Assembly (NCBI RefSeq): GCF_900104655.1
Contig: NZ_FNWD01000002.1
Coordinates: 1,968,246 to 2,032,245 of the forward strand
Length of the DNA: 64,000 bases
Direction of reading: 5' to 3'
DNA from: Millionella massiliensis
GTDB lineage: Bacteria; Bacteroidota; Bacteroidia; Bacteroidales; Rikenellaceae
The notes under the pieces are model-generated. The model was not told the origin of the DNA, searched no databases, and saw only the letters and a program-made list of their open reading frames with translations. Made by a program: the position numbers and the translations under genes. Below are positions 51,370 through 60,843 of this stretch, piece by piece. Positions within the stretch are counted from its first letter, which is position 1, and every line of letters begins with the position of its first letter.

Positions 51370-51763
51370 GCAGTGAGAGAGGGGTGATGCAGGGGATGGT
51401 ACCGGGAAAATAACTTCTGCAGGCACGGCCTTATTTTTTATACGGGAATGTGGTGTCGGACGAGGGTGAAAAGAACCAGAGGATATGAAAAAAGTATGGG
51501 ACAATATGCAGTACGGAGAGTATGAAAGGCTTTAAGGGGCATGGAGAGCGTGAAAGGCGAGGAGTCGGGTAAGGTGCGGAGGTAAAACGTTGTTTTAGCT
51601 ATTGTTGTCCCTTGCCGATTACTCCCGCTGTTGTATATGTTTATCAGTTTTATTACAGATGCAACCGGTTGTTCTGTAACATCCGTGTCGTGCTTTATGC
51701 CGGAATGTTGGGATGGAGCTGTGTGTACAATGACCCCGCTTCCCCCGTCAGGAATGTGTCGTT
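51370..51763. other. Gap between rpoC and pyrC terminators, no gene seen
   Basis: Part of a 705-base gene-free stretch (51296-52000). Lower G+C than the flanking genes, with many A/G runs. Open frames here show no recognisable protein and overlap pyrC on the other strand. Confidence 0.6.
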
Positions 51764-51814
51764 AAAAAAGAGCGCGAGCCAGGTGCGTTTTAACGTACCT
51801 GGCTCGCGCTCTTT
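51764..51814 (-). terminator. pyrC terminator (bidirectional)
   Basis: AAAGAGCGCGAGCCAGGT pairs with ACCTGGCTCGCGCTCTTT with a 12-base loop; on the minus strand T's follow. About 190 bases past the pyrC stop. Confidence 0.85.
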
Positions 51815-52000
51815 ACAGGCTTATCTATGGACGGGGGATCAATCGCTCGGTGTCCGTCGGGTGGCAGAACGGAACTGTTGTTCCGCAAGATGCAACCCGT
51901 ACAATTATTCAATCGCACTTTGGCGGACAGGTGGGAGTGATGGGTGTCCTCTTACGGCCCACTGGTTACCGGTCACCGCGTGGAGTCGCGCCCCCTGTCT

Positions 52001-53368
52001 CTATGCTTTCCCGAAGGTCAGTCGTTTCCCGCGGACAGATTCGTCGATTCCGTTTTCGGCCGAGAAGACCTGCTGGCCGTTGACGAAGGTGGCGAGGACT
52101 TTGGCCGTCAGGGTAATGCCCTCGAACGGCGACCAGCCGCATTTCGAGAGCAGTCGTTCGCCCGGAGCGTTGTTTTCACGTGAAACACTCCACGGCTGGC
52201 CCAGTCCGACGATTGCCAGATCGGCATAGTAGCCCGGGCGCAGGAATCCGCGTTCCTCGATGCGGAACAGTCGTGCCGGAGCGTGACACATCCGCTCCAC
52301 GACCTGCGGAATCGTGAAGATTCCCTGTTCGGCGAGTGTCAGCATGGCCGGCAGCGAGTGCTGTACGAGCGGCCCTCCCGAGGGAGCTTCCAGGTAGCGG
52401 CGCTGTTTCTCGGCCAGCAGGTGCGGGGCGTGGTCCGTGGCGACCAGGTCGACCTGGCCGCTGCGGACGCCGGCGCGAAGGCTGTCGCGGTCGGCAGCCG
52501 ACTTCACGGCGGGGGTCCATTTGATGAAGTTGCCCCGTTCGGCGTAGTCGCCTTCGCTGAACCAGAGGTGGTGGACGCAGACTTCGTTCGTGATGCGTTT
52601 TTCCGCGAGGGGTTTGTCGCGTTCGAAGAGTTCGAGTTCACGGGCCGTGCTGAGGTGGAGCACATGGAGCCGACCGCCGTATTTGTGGGCCAGTTCGACG
52701 GCGTGGGCGGTCGAACGGTAGCAGGCTTCGGCGCTGCGGATCAGCGGGTGCATGGCGATCGGGATGTTGTCGCCGAAGGCTGTGCAGGCCATGGCGAGGT
52801 TGGCACGGACCGTGGCTTCGTCTTCGCAGTGGGTGGCTACGAGGGTGGGGCAGAGGCGGAAGATGTCGGCCAGCGTCTCTTCGTTATCGACCAGCATGTT
52901 CCCGGTCGAGGAGCCCATGAATACTTTGACGCCGCAGATGCGGGCCGGGTCGACGCGTTCGATTTCGGCGATGTTGTCGTTGGTGGCGCCCAGGTAGAAC
53001 GAGTAGTTGACGGCCGATACTTCAGCGGCGCGGGCATACTTCTCTTCGAGCAGGGCGAGGGTGGTTGCCGGCGGGCGGGTGTTGGGCATCTCCATGTAGG
53101 AGGTGACGCCGCCGGCTGCCGCGGCGCGCGATTCGGTGAGGATCTCGGCCTTTTCGGTCAGACCCGGTTCGCGGAAGTGAACCTGGTCGTCGATGACGCC
53201 CGGCAGAACTAGTGCGCCGTGAACGTCGAGCGTTTCGGTGGCCTGCGTGCGTATCTCGTCGGGACATTCGCCCGGGCCGACGGCGTGGATCCGTTCGCCG
53301 TCAAGGGTAATCCATCCGTCGAAAGTGAGACCTTCGTTGCAGATTTTTGCGTGATCTATCAGTATCAT
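52001..53368 (-). CDS. pyrC: Dihydroorotase (type I)
   Basis: Third step of UMP synthesis. 455 residues. Seen: PGVIDDQVHFREPGLTEK, SYMEMPNTRPP, the substrate HCEDEA, FIKWTPAVKSAADRD and TDHAPHLLAEK. The usual metal motif HxH reads QxH here (DQVHFRE), a change that I recall in Bacteroidetes type I enzymes; whether it alters zinc binding I cannot tell. Other metal ligands (Lys in VKVFMG, His in HCED) are present. The polyprenyl synthase gene is upstream on the same strand. Confidence 0.92.
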   Translation of the reverse strand: MILIDHAKICNEGLTFDGWITLDGERIHAVGPGECPDEIRTQATETLDVHGALVLPGVIDDQVHFREPGLTEKAEILTESRAAAAGGVTSYMEMPNTRPPATTLALLEEKYARAAEVSAVNYSFYLGATNDNIAEIERVDPARICGVKVFMGSSTGNMLVDNEETLADIFRLCPTLVATHCEDEATVRANLAMACTAFGDNIPIAMHPLIRSAEACYRSTAHAVELAHKYGGRLHVLHLSTARELELFERDKPLAEKRITNEVCVHHLWFSEGDYAERGNFIKWTPAVKSAADRDSLRAGVRSGQVDLVATDHAPHLLAEKQRRYLEAPSGGPLVQHSLPAMLTLAEQGIFTIPQVVERMCHAPARLFRIEERGFLRPGYYADLAIVGLGQPWSVSRENNAPGERLLSKCGWSPFEGITLTAKVLATFVNGQQVFSAENGIDESVRGKRLTFGKA

Positions 53369-53515
53369 ATCGGGGATCTTGTTTCAGGTGTCTGTCTGTG
53401 AAGCGTGTGTATGTACCGGGGGCGGTGCCTGTGACGGCTGTCGCGGCGATCGGCTCCCGTGCTCCCATCTGGTATGGTGCGCGGGCCGGGGGTGGGTATG
53501 TCCCCGGGGTTTCCG

Positions 53516-54517
53516 TCAGAAACTGCGTCCGACCACGTAGGCGGCGTACTCCTGCAGTGCTTTCCGAACCGGAGAGGCGGGATAGGCTTCCAACAGTCCG
53601 AGGGCTTCGTTGAGGTACCGCTCCATGGTCTGAACCGAGTAGGCGATGCCGTTGCTTTGTGCGACGAAACTGCGCAGCCACTCGACCGAGGCGGTGCGTT
53701 CGGCGGCGCGGCGCAGGTGTTTGAGGACGTTGCGTCGGTCGGCCGGGGCGGCTTCGTCGAGGGCGTGGATCAGGGGCAGGGTCATTTTCCGCTCCCGCAG
53801 GTCGTTGCAGAGCACTTTGCCGGTTTTCAACTGGCTGCCGTCTTCCGCGAAGCCGAAGTCGAGAATGTCGTCTTTGATCTGGAAGGCGAGGCCGAGCAGC
53901 TCGCCGAAACGGTACATGGCCGTGACCTGCGGAGCATCCGGCCGGTCGTCGCATACGGGTAGCACGCCGCATTCGGCGGCCGAGGCGATCAGGGCAGCGG
54001 TCTTGTGGCGGATGATCTCGGTGTAGGTTGCGTCGGAGTTGTCCAGCCTCCGGGCGTGTTCCATCTGCATCAGCTCGCCGTCGACGATCAGTTCGATGGC
54101 CCGCGTGGCGGAGCGCATGGCTCCGAAGCTGCCGGCGCGTGAGGCTTGTGAGAGCCCTTTCGAGAAGAGGTAGTCGCCGACGAGCACGGCGGATTTCGAT
54201 CGGAGCAGGGTACCGGGGGTCCACTGTCCGCGTCGCACGTAGGCTTCGTCGATCACGTCGTCGTGTACCAGCGTCGACCAGTGGATCATCTCGATCAGAA
54301 CGGCTCCGGCCTGCACCCGGGGATCGCGGGCATCGTCGTGGAGCGCGGCGACGAGCAGGGTCAGCAGCGGACGCATCTGTTTGCCGCCGCTGTGCAGGAT
54401 GTCCCGCGTGATGGGGCGCATGAAGGGCAACTCGGAGAGGGTTACCTGGTTCAGCAGTTCCCGGAATGCCCGGAATTCTGATTCTACGGGTGCGATAATA
54501 TCTTCTAATCGGGCCAT
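53516..54517 (-). CDS. Polyprenyl diphosphate synthase
   Basis: 333 residues; condenses IPP units to a long prenyl chain, for example for menaquinone or a carrier lipid. Seen: first Asp-rich motif LVHDDVIDEA (near residue 87) and second IKDDILDFGF (near residue 216), both intact, plus GGKQMRPLL in the N-terminal. The residue before the first motif is bulky-free, consistent with a long chain, but length cannot be set. 147 bases upstream of pyrC on the same strand. Confidence 0.93.
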   Translation of the reverse strand: MARLEDIIAPVESEFRAFRELLNQVTLSELPFMRPITRDILHSGGKQMRPLLTLLVAALHDDARDPRVQAGAVLIEMIHWSTLVHDDVIDEAYVRRGQWTPGTLLRSKSAVLVGDYLFSKGLSQASRAGSFGAMRSATRAIELIVDGELMQMEHARRLDNSDATYTEIIRHKTAALIASAAECGVLPVCDDRPDAPQVTAMYRFGELLGLAFQIKDDILDFGFAEDGSQLKTGKVLCNDLRERKMTLPLIHALDEAAPADRRNVLKHLRRAAERTASVEWLRSFVAQSNGIAYSVQTMERYLNEALGLLEAYPASPVRKALQEYAAYVVGRSF

Positions 54518-54749
54518 ATACTTTTGGGCGCCTGTTAATGTTATGTCTCCCGGTCTCTGGTCTTCAGTTTTTCCGCTCCTCCGCTCCTCCGGTTTTCTAG
54601 TTCTCCGCTCGTCTGGGGCTACCGGCCTGCCGGGCGACGGGGGGGCGAGAGGGACTCCGTGGCGGATCAGACCCGGTTTCGGCCGAAGACCTGCAGGCCG
54701 GCGATGATACTGCCAGTCGGACGGGGTGGCGGATGACGACCGGCCCCGG

Positions 54750-55202
54750 CTATTCGCGGGACTTGGTGTCGATGATGATCGTCACAGGGCCGTCGTTGAC
54801 GAGCGATACCTGCATGTCAGCCCCGAAGCGTCCGGTGGGGACGGGGCGGCCGGTTTCGAGGGTCAGTTGCTCGACGAATGCTTCGTAAAGGGGTACGGCT
54901 GTCTCGGGACGGGCCGCGCCGATGAACGACGGACGGTTGCCTTTCCGGGTCGAGGCGTAGAGCGTAAACTGGCTCACGACCAGTGCCTGGCCGCCTACGT
55001 CGGTGATCGATCGGTTCATGGCTTGTGCTTCGTCGGCAAAGATGCGCATGCGTGCGATTTTACCGGCGAGCCACTCTACGTCTTCCTGGGTGTCGCCTTC
55101 GGTTACCCCCAGCAGGATCAGCAGACCGCAGCCGATGTGTGCGACCTGCTCGCCGTCGATGGCGACCGATGCCTGGGTTACCCGTTGGACCACTGCTCGC
55201 AT
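54750..55202 (-). CDS. dtd: D-aminoacyl-tRNA deacylase
   Basis: Removes D-amino acids from mischarged tRNAs. 150 residues, usual size. Seen: [17 protein letters not shown], the active [17 protein letters not shown], and the cross-subunit [10 protein letters not shown] near the end. The ATG at 55202 is the family start. 230 bases of nothing recognised separate it from the polyprenyl synthase. The GH20-like gene is 100 bases upstream. Confidence 0.96.
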   Translation of the reverse strand: MRAVVQRVTQASVAIDGEQVAHIGCGLLILLGVTEGDTQEDVEWLAGKIARMRIFADEAQAMNRSITDVGGQALVVSQFTLYASTRKGNRPSFIGAARPETAVPLYEAFVEQLTLETGRPVPTGRFGADMQVSLVNDGPVTIIIDTKSRE

Positions 55203-55303
55203 GGTGAGGTTCGGTTTTGTGTAGGTTTCGTATCGTAAGGTTCCACTGCTGGTTCCGCTGTGACGCGGGAGGATATCGCCCGCCGCAGCGGAAGTTGGGC
55301 GGT

Positions 55304-56308
55304 TCAGGGTTCGATAATCATCAGTTCGACGCCGAGCATCGAGGCCAGGTTGGAGATGAACTCCATGTAGCGCATGTCGGCCTGGGGCGAAATGGTTCCC
55401 AGCGAGATCTTGGCCGGATGGAGGGCTTCGATACAGTCTTCGATGGCTGCCCGTACGAGCCGCATGCCTTCGACCGAGAAGTTCGAGTGTCCGAAGGTCG
55501 ATCGGAAGGTGCTGTTGTCGGAGAGCAGTTCCAGGGTAGGGATGATTTCGATTCGGTTTCGTTGGGCTGCAGCGAGGATCTGTTGCAACTGTTCGGTGCG
55601 GTAGTAGCCGTCCGAGGGGTAGAGGGTACCGGCGGTGCAGGCTACTTCGAGCGAGGGGCTCTCCATGCGCCAATGGTTGTTGTCGACCAGTACGAGGTAG
55701 ATCTCTTTCGAGCGGCTGCCTAGCCGTTTGATAGCGGCTTCGAGGTCGCCGACGCTTCGCAGACTGGTGGCAGCATCGATGATGGCTCCGTGGTCGTGGG
55801 CTGCGGTGCGGGCTCCCCAGTCAGCCAGCACACCGCCTTGCAGGCACTGAACGCCGTTCGCATCTTTTACAATTCGGTCCTGAAGGGTGCGGAGGGCGTG
55901 TTGGAGCGAGTTTTCGCTCGTGAACGAAACGGTGATGCGGCGGGATTTGATGGTGATCTGCCAGGCGTCGCTGCCCGATGCCCCTTCGATGGAGTGGACT
56001 TTCTGTAGAATGATGCGGTTACGGGCCTTGTTGAGTGCGTTCGAGGCGGCCACACCTTTCGAACGGAGCCATTGGGCCAGTTCGGCGGCGGTGTTGCTGT
56101 GTTCGAAGTCGGAGGTGACGTAGACGGTTTTGTCCAGCAGAAATTTCTGGCGGGTCTGTACGGCGTGGCGGGGTTGGTGCTGACCGGCCGAACTTTTGGG
56201 CTGTGCGGTAGCCGTGAGCGGCCCCCCCAGCAGGACGATGGCGCAGAAAAGGGCGCAGAACCAGTGCGGTATGGCGTGCGCGATGTGTATCTTTTTCGGA
56301 AAAATCAT
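55304..56308 (-). CDS. Exported GH20-like protein, degenerate
   Basis: 334 residues. Starts with a signal peptide ([19 protein letters not shown]...ATAQ). The middle looks like the GH20 N-terminal accessory domain plus the start of the barrel: [20 protein letters not shown] and [20 protein letters not shown] followed by [18 protein letters not shown] (compare the hexosaminidase pattern D-G-Y-Y-T and I-E-I-I-P-E). The catalytic Asp-Glu pair region is missing and the protein ends soon after, so it is likely inactive as a hexosaminidase. An in-frame TTG at 56314 exists, but a TATCTTTG box covers 56312-56319, so the true start may differ. Confidence 0.65.
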   Translation of the reverse strand: MIFPKKIHIAHAIPHWFCALFCAIVLLGGPLTATAQPKSSAGQHQPRHAVQTRQKFLLDKTVYVTSDFEHSNTAAELAQWLRSKGVAASNALNKARNRIILQKVHSIEGASGSDAWQITIKSRRITVSFTSENSLQHALRTLQDRIVKDANGVQCLQGGVLADWGARTAAHDHGAIIDAATSLRSVGDLEAAIKRLGSRSKEIYLVLVDNNHWRMESPSLEVACTAGTLYPSDGYYRTEQLQQILAAAQRNRIEIIPTLELLSDNSTFRSTFGHSNFSVEGMRLVRAAIEDCIEALHPAKISLGTISPQADMRYMEFISNLASMLGVELMIIEP

Positions 56309-56311
56309 TCT

Positions 56312-56319
56312 CAAAGATA
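56312..56319 (-). promoter_or_regulatory. TATCTTTG box just before the GH20-like gene
   Basis: CAAAGATA reads TATCTTTG on the minus strand, ending four bases from the ATG at 56308. If used, the transcript would begin at or after the ATG, so the message would be leaderless or the start is further in. Confidence 0.45.
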
Positions 56320-56365
56320 CGAAAAAATTTTACCTTTATAGTCCCATATACAATTCCGCATACCG

Positions 56366-57097
56366 ATGAAGAGACTCGTTATCATCCCCACGTACAATGA
56401 AATCGAGAATATCGAGGCCATGATCGAGAAGGTTTTTTCGTTGCCCGAGCCGTTCGACATGCTGGTGATCGACGACGGATCGCCCGACGGTACGGCTGCA
56501 GTCGTGCGTCAGGCCATGGCTCAACGGTATGCCGGCCGGCTGCATATGATCGAACGCAGCGGCAAACTGGGACTCGGTACGGCTTATATTGCGGGATTCA
56601 AGTGGGCGTTGCAGCAGGGCTACGACTACATCTTCGAGATGGACTGTGACTTCTCGCACAATCCGGACGACCTGCTGAGGCTTTACAAGGCTTGTCACGA
56701 GGGTGGGGCCGATGTGGCGATCGGGTCGCGTTACGTCACGGGGGTCAATGTCATCAACTGGCCCATCGGACGGGTGATCATGTCTTATTACGCTTCGGCC
56801 TACGTGCGGTGGGTGCTCGGCATTCCGGTGAAGGACTGTACGGCCGGTTTCGTATGTTTCCGGGCCGAGGTGCTGCGGACGATCGACCTGGACCAGATCC
56901 GCATGAAAGGGTACGGTTTTCAGATCGAGATGAAGTATTCGGCGTGGAAGTTGGGATTTCGGACCATCGAGGTTCCGATTATCTTTACGGACCGGACCAA
57001 GGGCAGTTCCAAAATGAGCAGCGGTATCTTCGGCGAGGCTTTCTGGGGGGTACTCCGGATGCGTTTCCGCAAGATTTTGCCCGCGTCGCGCAGTTAG
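56366..57097 (+). CDS. Polyprenol monophosphomannose synthase-like glycosyltransferase (GT2)
   Basis: 243 residues. Transfers mannose or a similar sugar from a nucleotide to polyprenyl phosphate. Seen: RLVIIPTYNEIENIEAMIEK, DDGSPDGTA, the DxD-like EMDCDFSHNP and AIGSRYVTG, and KDCTAGFVCFR. No C-terminal transmembrane part, so it is the soluble, DPM1-like form. Acts at the inner-membrane face. Divergent to the GH20-like gene. Confidence 0.92.
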   Translation: MKRLVIIPTYNEIENIEAMIEKVFSLPEPFDMLVIDDGSPDGTAAVVRQAMAQRYAGRLHMIERSGKLGLGTAYIAGFKWALQQGYDYIFEMDCDFSHNPDDLLRLYKACHEGGADVAIGSRYVTGVNVINWPIGRVIMSYYASAYVRWVLGIPVKDCTAGFVCFRAEVLRTIDLDQIRMKGYGFQIEMKYSAWKLGFRTIEVPIIFTDRTKGSSKMSSGIFGEAFWGVLRMRFRKILPASRS

Positions 57098-57196
57098 CTT
57101 TTGGGTGAGTGCGTGCGGGAGGATGACAAGGAAACCGTGAGGAAGTCGGGATTCGTTGATTCTCCTCTTCAAATTGCTCCGGGTGAGGGTGATTTC

Positions 57197-57214
57197 TTAG
57201 GATTACAATCCTAA
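57197..57214. repeat. 18-bp perfect palindrome
   Basis: TTAGGATTACAATCCTAA at 57197-57214 lies 100 bases after the glycosyltransferase gene, not near a start codon. Could be a protein-binding site or chance. The same gap (57098-57630) holds the hairpins at 57249 and 57477 and no gene. Confidence 0.5.
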
Positions 57215-57248
57215 CCATTATAAAACGCTGGTTTTACAGGCTTTAGTT

Positions 57249-57276
57249 GAGGAGGTTTCCGTTACGGAACCTCCTC
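57249..57276 (+). terminator. Hairpin after the glycosyltransferase gene
   Basis: GAGGAGGTTTCCG pairs with CGGAACCTCCTC with one bulge, then CATTTATTT. A moderate terminator. Confidence 0.6.
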
Positions 57277-57476
57277 CATTTATTTACACCATTCCCTCAA
57301 ATGTTTCTCGAAGTATCGAAATGGCGTCGCGGGAGGAGGGACTTGGGGCTTTGTGTGTCGATACGAATGGCGGGTTATGGCCTTCGGAAATAAAGTGGTG
57401 GGTGTTGTGAAAACCGGGAAGCGCAGGGGTATGGAAACTGCATGTGTTGATAGCTTCTCGGTGGGGATGATGAAGC

Positions 57477-57523
57477 AAAAACGCCCTCCGTGCGGTTCCG
57501 CAGTTTGCGGAGGGCACGGAGGG
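57477..57523 (-). terminator. Terminator of the fucosidase gene
   Basis: GCCCTCCGTGC pairs with GCACGGAGGGC and an inner stem TCCGC/GCGGA; the + strand A run at 57477-57482 gives T's on the minus strand. Confidence 0.8.
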
Positions 57524-57630
57524 CGAGTTCTTATCGGGCTATCCCCGGAGGGGGGAGAGTTATTGTGGCGGCAGGGCCGCTGCCTGTCATTAACAGGTAG
57601 CGCCTGGACCCGCACGTTCGGAGAAAATGG

Positions 57631-59856
57631 TTACAGCAGGTCGATTTCGGCTATGGCGGCGACGTCGCTGTTACCGGCAATTTCGGTCGCTTCGATCTGT
57701 ACGTAGCGGGCCTTGACCGCATGTTTGAAGAAGAGGTAGCGCTGCGAGGGGTCGTTCACCAGGTTTCCGAACTCGAAACCTTCCACCTCTTTCCATTTCT
57801 TTCCGTCGTTGCTGATGCGGATGATGCCTTTGGCGATCATCCCCTGCGGACCGGCGGTCTGGGGCGTGTAGGCAAAGCCGGTCAGTTTCTGTTCGGAACC
57901 CAGGTCGAGCGTGAGGCTGTGCGGAGTGGCTCCCGGCTCGGACTGCCAGTAGGTGGCGGGATCGGCGTCGAGGGCCAGTGCAGCGTCGTGGTCGGATGCT
58001 GAACTGCTTGCGTTGACAACTTTCCAACCCTTTTTAATCAAACCGAAACGCTCTTCGAGCAGGGCGCCGTTTTCGCCGTTCAGGATTGCGACGGCCGAAA
58101 GGTGGCCGTTGGCCATGGTAAAGGGACCGGTGTATTCGGGCGATGCGGCGGTCGGAACGCTTCCGTCCGTGGTGTAGTGGATCTTGAAGCCGGCGCTCAG
58201 GTTGGCGGCGATGTCTTCGCCGTGGGCTTTCCACCCGAAGTTCTGTCGCATCGGTTCGATGGTTACGTTACCTTCCAGGTCGCGGCGGGCGCTCAGGCGC
58301 GGCGGACGGGCCTTGTAGTGGTGGGCCGTGACGGCGCTGATGGCCGGGGTGTGGCGCGAGCTGAGGATCCGGATTCGCAGACGGTCGGTCGTTACGTCGG
58401 GGAAACGCAGGATACGCTTGTAGCCGATGTTCGTGGCCTGGGCAATCTGGGTCCACTGGCCGTTGATCCAGGCGTCGAGGGCGTGTTGTTCGACTCGCTC
58501 GCCCTGTGTGGCGACCGCTTCCTGGATGGCCAGCCGGTTGAGGGTGATCGGTTCGGGGGTGGTGATGATGATTTCGGGTGTGGCACCTTCGAGCAGCAGG
58601 TAGGTGTCGGCATTGTGGTCGAGCACCTCTTTGGGTCCTTCAGCACGGTCGAGCAGATCGGTGCCGTAGGTCTCTTCGATGCGTTTCCCGGTCTCTTTCA
58701 GCACCTTGACGTCGGTGTCCGAGAAACGGCCGTCGCGGTTGGGCGGAATGTTCAGCATGAAGATCGAGTTGCCGCCCACGGCGCGTTCGTACATGTCGAA
58801 GACGTCGTCGGTGCTGCGTACGCGCTGGAGCGAGTCGTCGCGGTAGAACCACCCTTCGCGGATCGAGGTGTTGGTCTCGGCGGGTTGGTAGTGGAGGAAT
58901 TTGCCTTTGCAGAGCTGTTCGCGGCTGCCGAGGTCGAAGTCGGTCAGGTCGGCAAAGTTCGACATGGTGTCGGGATTCTCCTGGTACGGGATGACGTTCC
59001 ACTCGGTGTGGCGTGTGCCGCCGGCTTCGTTGCCGCACCAGCGGATATCCTCGCGGCCGAATACGACGGCCTGCGGGGCGAGGGTGTGGATCAGCTCTTT
59101 CCAGGCGTGGTAGTTGTAGCGCTGGCCTCCCTTGCGTTTGGGGTGGGCGCCGTCGAGCCACACTTCGTGGATGGGGCCGTACTCGGTGAGCAGTTCGAAG
59201 AGCTGGTTGAGGTAGTATTCGTTGTAGTCGTCGACGACGAACTCAAAGCGGGTCTTGTTGGCGAACGGACGGCCCGGAACTTCGCGCGGAATGGTCCGCT
59301 TGGTGTAGGGGCTGAGGTTGCCGTAGAGTCCTTCGGGATTTTCGATCTGGTAGAGGTCGGCCGGCGAGAGGTAGACGCCGAGTTTGAGGCCGTATTTCTG
59401 GCACGAGGCCGAGAGGTCTTTCAGAATGTCGCCCTTTCCGTCGCGGAAGTCGGTGGACATGATGCCGTGGCGGGTGTAGCGGCTCTGCCACAGCACGAAG
59501 CCGTCGTGGTGTTTGACCGTCAGCACGACCATGCGGATGCCGGCGGCTTTCATGGCTTCGCACCATTGGTCGGTGTCGAGCTCGCGCAGGGCGAAGATTT
59601 TGGGGTCTTCCTTGCCGCTGCCCCACTCCATACGGGTGAAGGTGTTGGGACCGAAGTGGATGAAGGCGATGAATTCGTTCCGGAGGGCTTCCATCTGGTT
59701 GGCCGTTGGGACCACGTGGGCAGCCTTTTCGATGATGGTTTCGGGAGTGTCGCCGGGTTCGATGGCGACGGTGTTCCGGTAGGTGACCGGGGGCTCTTGC
59801 GCGGCGGCCTGCATAGCAAACAGACCACCCAGCAGTGCTGCGAAGAGTGGTTTCAT
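57631..59856 (-). CDS. Alpha-L-fucosidase, GH29, with C-terminal discoidin domain
   Basis: Removes terminal fucose from glycans. 741 residues with signal peptide (MKPLFAALLGGLFAMQAAAQ). Seen: N-terminal barrel with FIHFGPNTFT, VVLTVKHHDGFVLWQS, LGVYLSPADLYQ, and the nucleophile D235 in HEVWLDGAHP; then from about residue 360 a C-terminal beta-sandwich, and near residues 600-740 an F5/8-type C (discoidin) domain starting with DADPATYWQSEPGATPHSLT. Exported. With GH89 and the sulfatase it fits mucin or host glycan use. Confidence 0.94.
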   Translation of the reverse strand: MKPLFAALLGGLFAMQAAAQEPPVTYRNTVAIEPGDTPETIIEKAAHVVPTANQMEALRNEFIAFIHFGPNTFTRMEWGSGKEDPKIFALRELDTDQWCEAMKAAGIRMVVLTVKHHDGFVLWQSRYTRHGIMSTDFRDGKGDILKDLSASCQKYGLKLGVYLSPADLYQIENPEGLYGNLSPYTKRTIPREVPGRPFANKTRFEFVVDDYNEYYLNQLFELLTEYGPIHEVWLDGAHPKRKGGQRYNYHAWKELIHTLAPQAVVFGREDIRWCGNEAGGTRHTEWNVIPYQENPDTMSNFADLTDFDLGSREQLCKGKFLHYQPAETNTSIREGWFYRDDSLQRVRSTDDVFDMYERAVGGNSIFMLNIPPNRDGRFSDTDVKVLKETGKRIEETYGTDLLDRAEGPKEVLDHNADTYLLLEGATPEIIITTPEPITLNRLAIQEAVATQGERVEQHALDAWINGQWTQIAQATNIGYKRILRFPDVTTDRLRIRILSSRHTPAISAVTAHHYKARPPRLSARRDLEGNVTIEPMRQNFGWKAHGEDIAANLSAGFKIHYTTDGSVPTAASPEYTGPFTMANGHLSAVAILNGENGALLEERFGLIKKGWKVVNASSSASDHDAALALDADPATYWQSEPGATPHSLTLDLGSEQKLTGFAYTPQTAGPQGMIAKGIIRISNDGKKWKEVEGFEFGNLVNDPSQRYLFFKHAVKARYVQIEATEIAGNSDVAAIAEIDLL

Positions 59857-60189
59857 AAAGATTAGGTAGGGTTAATGGGGTGTTTAGGTAATTTAAATAT
59901 AAAAACAGGCTAAAGTTAGTAATTAATTCCGGCTTTACAAGAGTGTTGAATCCGAAGCGTGTTGGCCGGACAGTGTGTTGGGATGTAGTCTCCTGATATA
60001 CGGTGCGTTTACCGATGATGGGGCTGAGAACTTATTGTTTGCGGAGCAGGGAATTCCGAGCAGGGTAGATGGGCCGGTGGTGAAGTCTACTTCTTGTAGG
60101 ATGGGCGTTGGTTCGTTAAACCGCGGTCTTCCATGCAGAAGATGTGTACGTCTACAGATTTTGCGTCGCCCGTACATAGACCCGTATAT
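59857..60189. other. Gap with no gene seen
   Basis: Moderate G+C. The fucosidase promoter must lie at the left; no TAnnTTTG on the minus strand is clear. No RNA gene recognised. The rubrerythrin terminator is at its right end. Confidence 0.5.
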
Positions 60190-60224
60190 AAAAAAGTACC
60201 GGTTCTCGAGGGGAGAACCGGTAC
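60190..60224 (-). terminator. Terminator of the perR-rubrerythrin unit
   Basis: GTACCGGTTCTC (60196-60207) pairs with GAGAACCGGTAC (60213-60224); the + strand A run before it gives T's on the minus strand. Confidence 0.88.
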
Positions 60225-60280
60225 GGAAATATCGCAATTCTGTAAGCCTGTTTCAAAAATTGCCGATAGGGTGTGTGCGC

Positions 60281-60834
60281 TTACTTTTTGAAGTAGCGGT
60301 TGTAGAGGCCTTCGAAGCCTTTGCCATGACGGGCTTCGTCTTTGCACATTTCGTGTACGGTGTCGTGGATGGCGTCCAGGCCGAGTTCTTTGGCGCGGGT
60401 AGCGATGCGTTTTTTGTCTTCGCAGGCACCGGCTTCAGCTTCCATACGGGCTTTGAGGTTGGTCTTGGTGTCCCAAACCACTTCGCCGAGCAGTTCGCAG
60501 AAACGCGATGCGTGGTCAGCTTCTTCGAGGGCGTAGCGTTTGAAGGCTTCGGCGATTTCGGGGTAACCTTCGCGATCGGCCTGACGGCTCATGGCCAGGT
60601 ACATGCCGACTTCGGTGCATTCGCCTTCGAAGTGGGCTTTCAGACCTCCCATACCTCTTTGTCAACGCCTTTGGCTACACCGATCACGTGTTCGTCTACA
60701 AAGTGCAGAGCGCCTTCCTGTTCAACGTATTCTTTGAATTTTTCTTTCGGCTGTTTGCACTGCGGGCAGAAGTCGGGAGCTTCTTCGCCTTCGTAGATGT
60801 AACCGCAGACGGTGCAGATGAATTTCTTTTTCAT
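60281..60834 (-). pseudogene. rbr: Rubrerythrin (NADH peroxidase-like), split by a frameshift
   Basis: Reverse rubrerythrin: N-terminal rubredoxin domain, then ferritin-like diiron domain, reducing H2O2. The first frame (60640-60834) has [20 protein letters not shown] and CPQC, four Cys for iron, to [18 protein letters not shown] and a TGA. The second (60281-60652) starts [17 protein letters not shown] and has the diiron ligands EECADH-like EEADHASRF and DEARHGKGF. Family sequences run VDPE.VEGL.ANFEGEC without break, so one base is missing near 60646-60650 (TGGGAGGTCTG for TGGGA[A]GGTCTG). Joined, it is about 190 residues. The ATG at 60652 may allow a separate diiron protein. Confidence 0.85.
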
Positions 60835-60843
60835 GGTGTTTCG

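Noticed and set aside
51612..52229. 205-codon + strand frame before and over the pyrC end
   Set aside because: Overlaps pyrC on the opposite strand and the terminator hairpin; the translation is low in recognisable content.
60640..60660. Programmed -1 frameshift in rubrerythrin
   Set aside because: No slippery heptamer of the X-XXY-YYZ type and no clear downstream structure at the break; a missing base is simpler.
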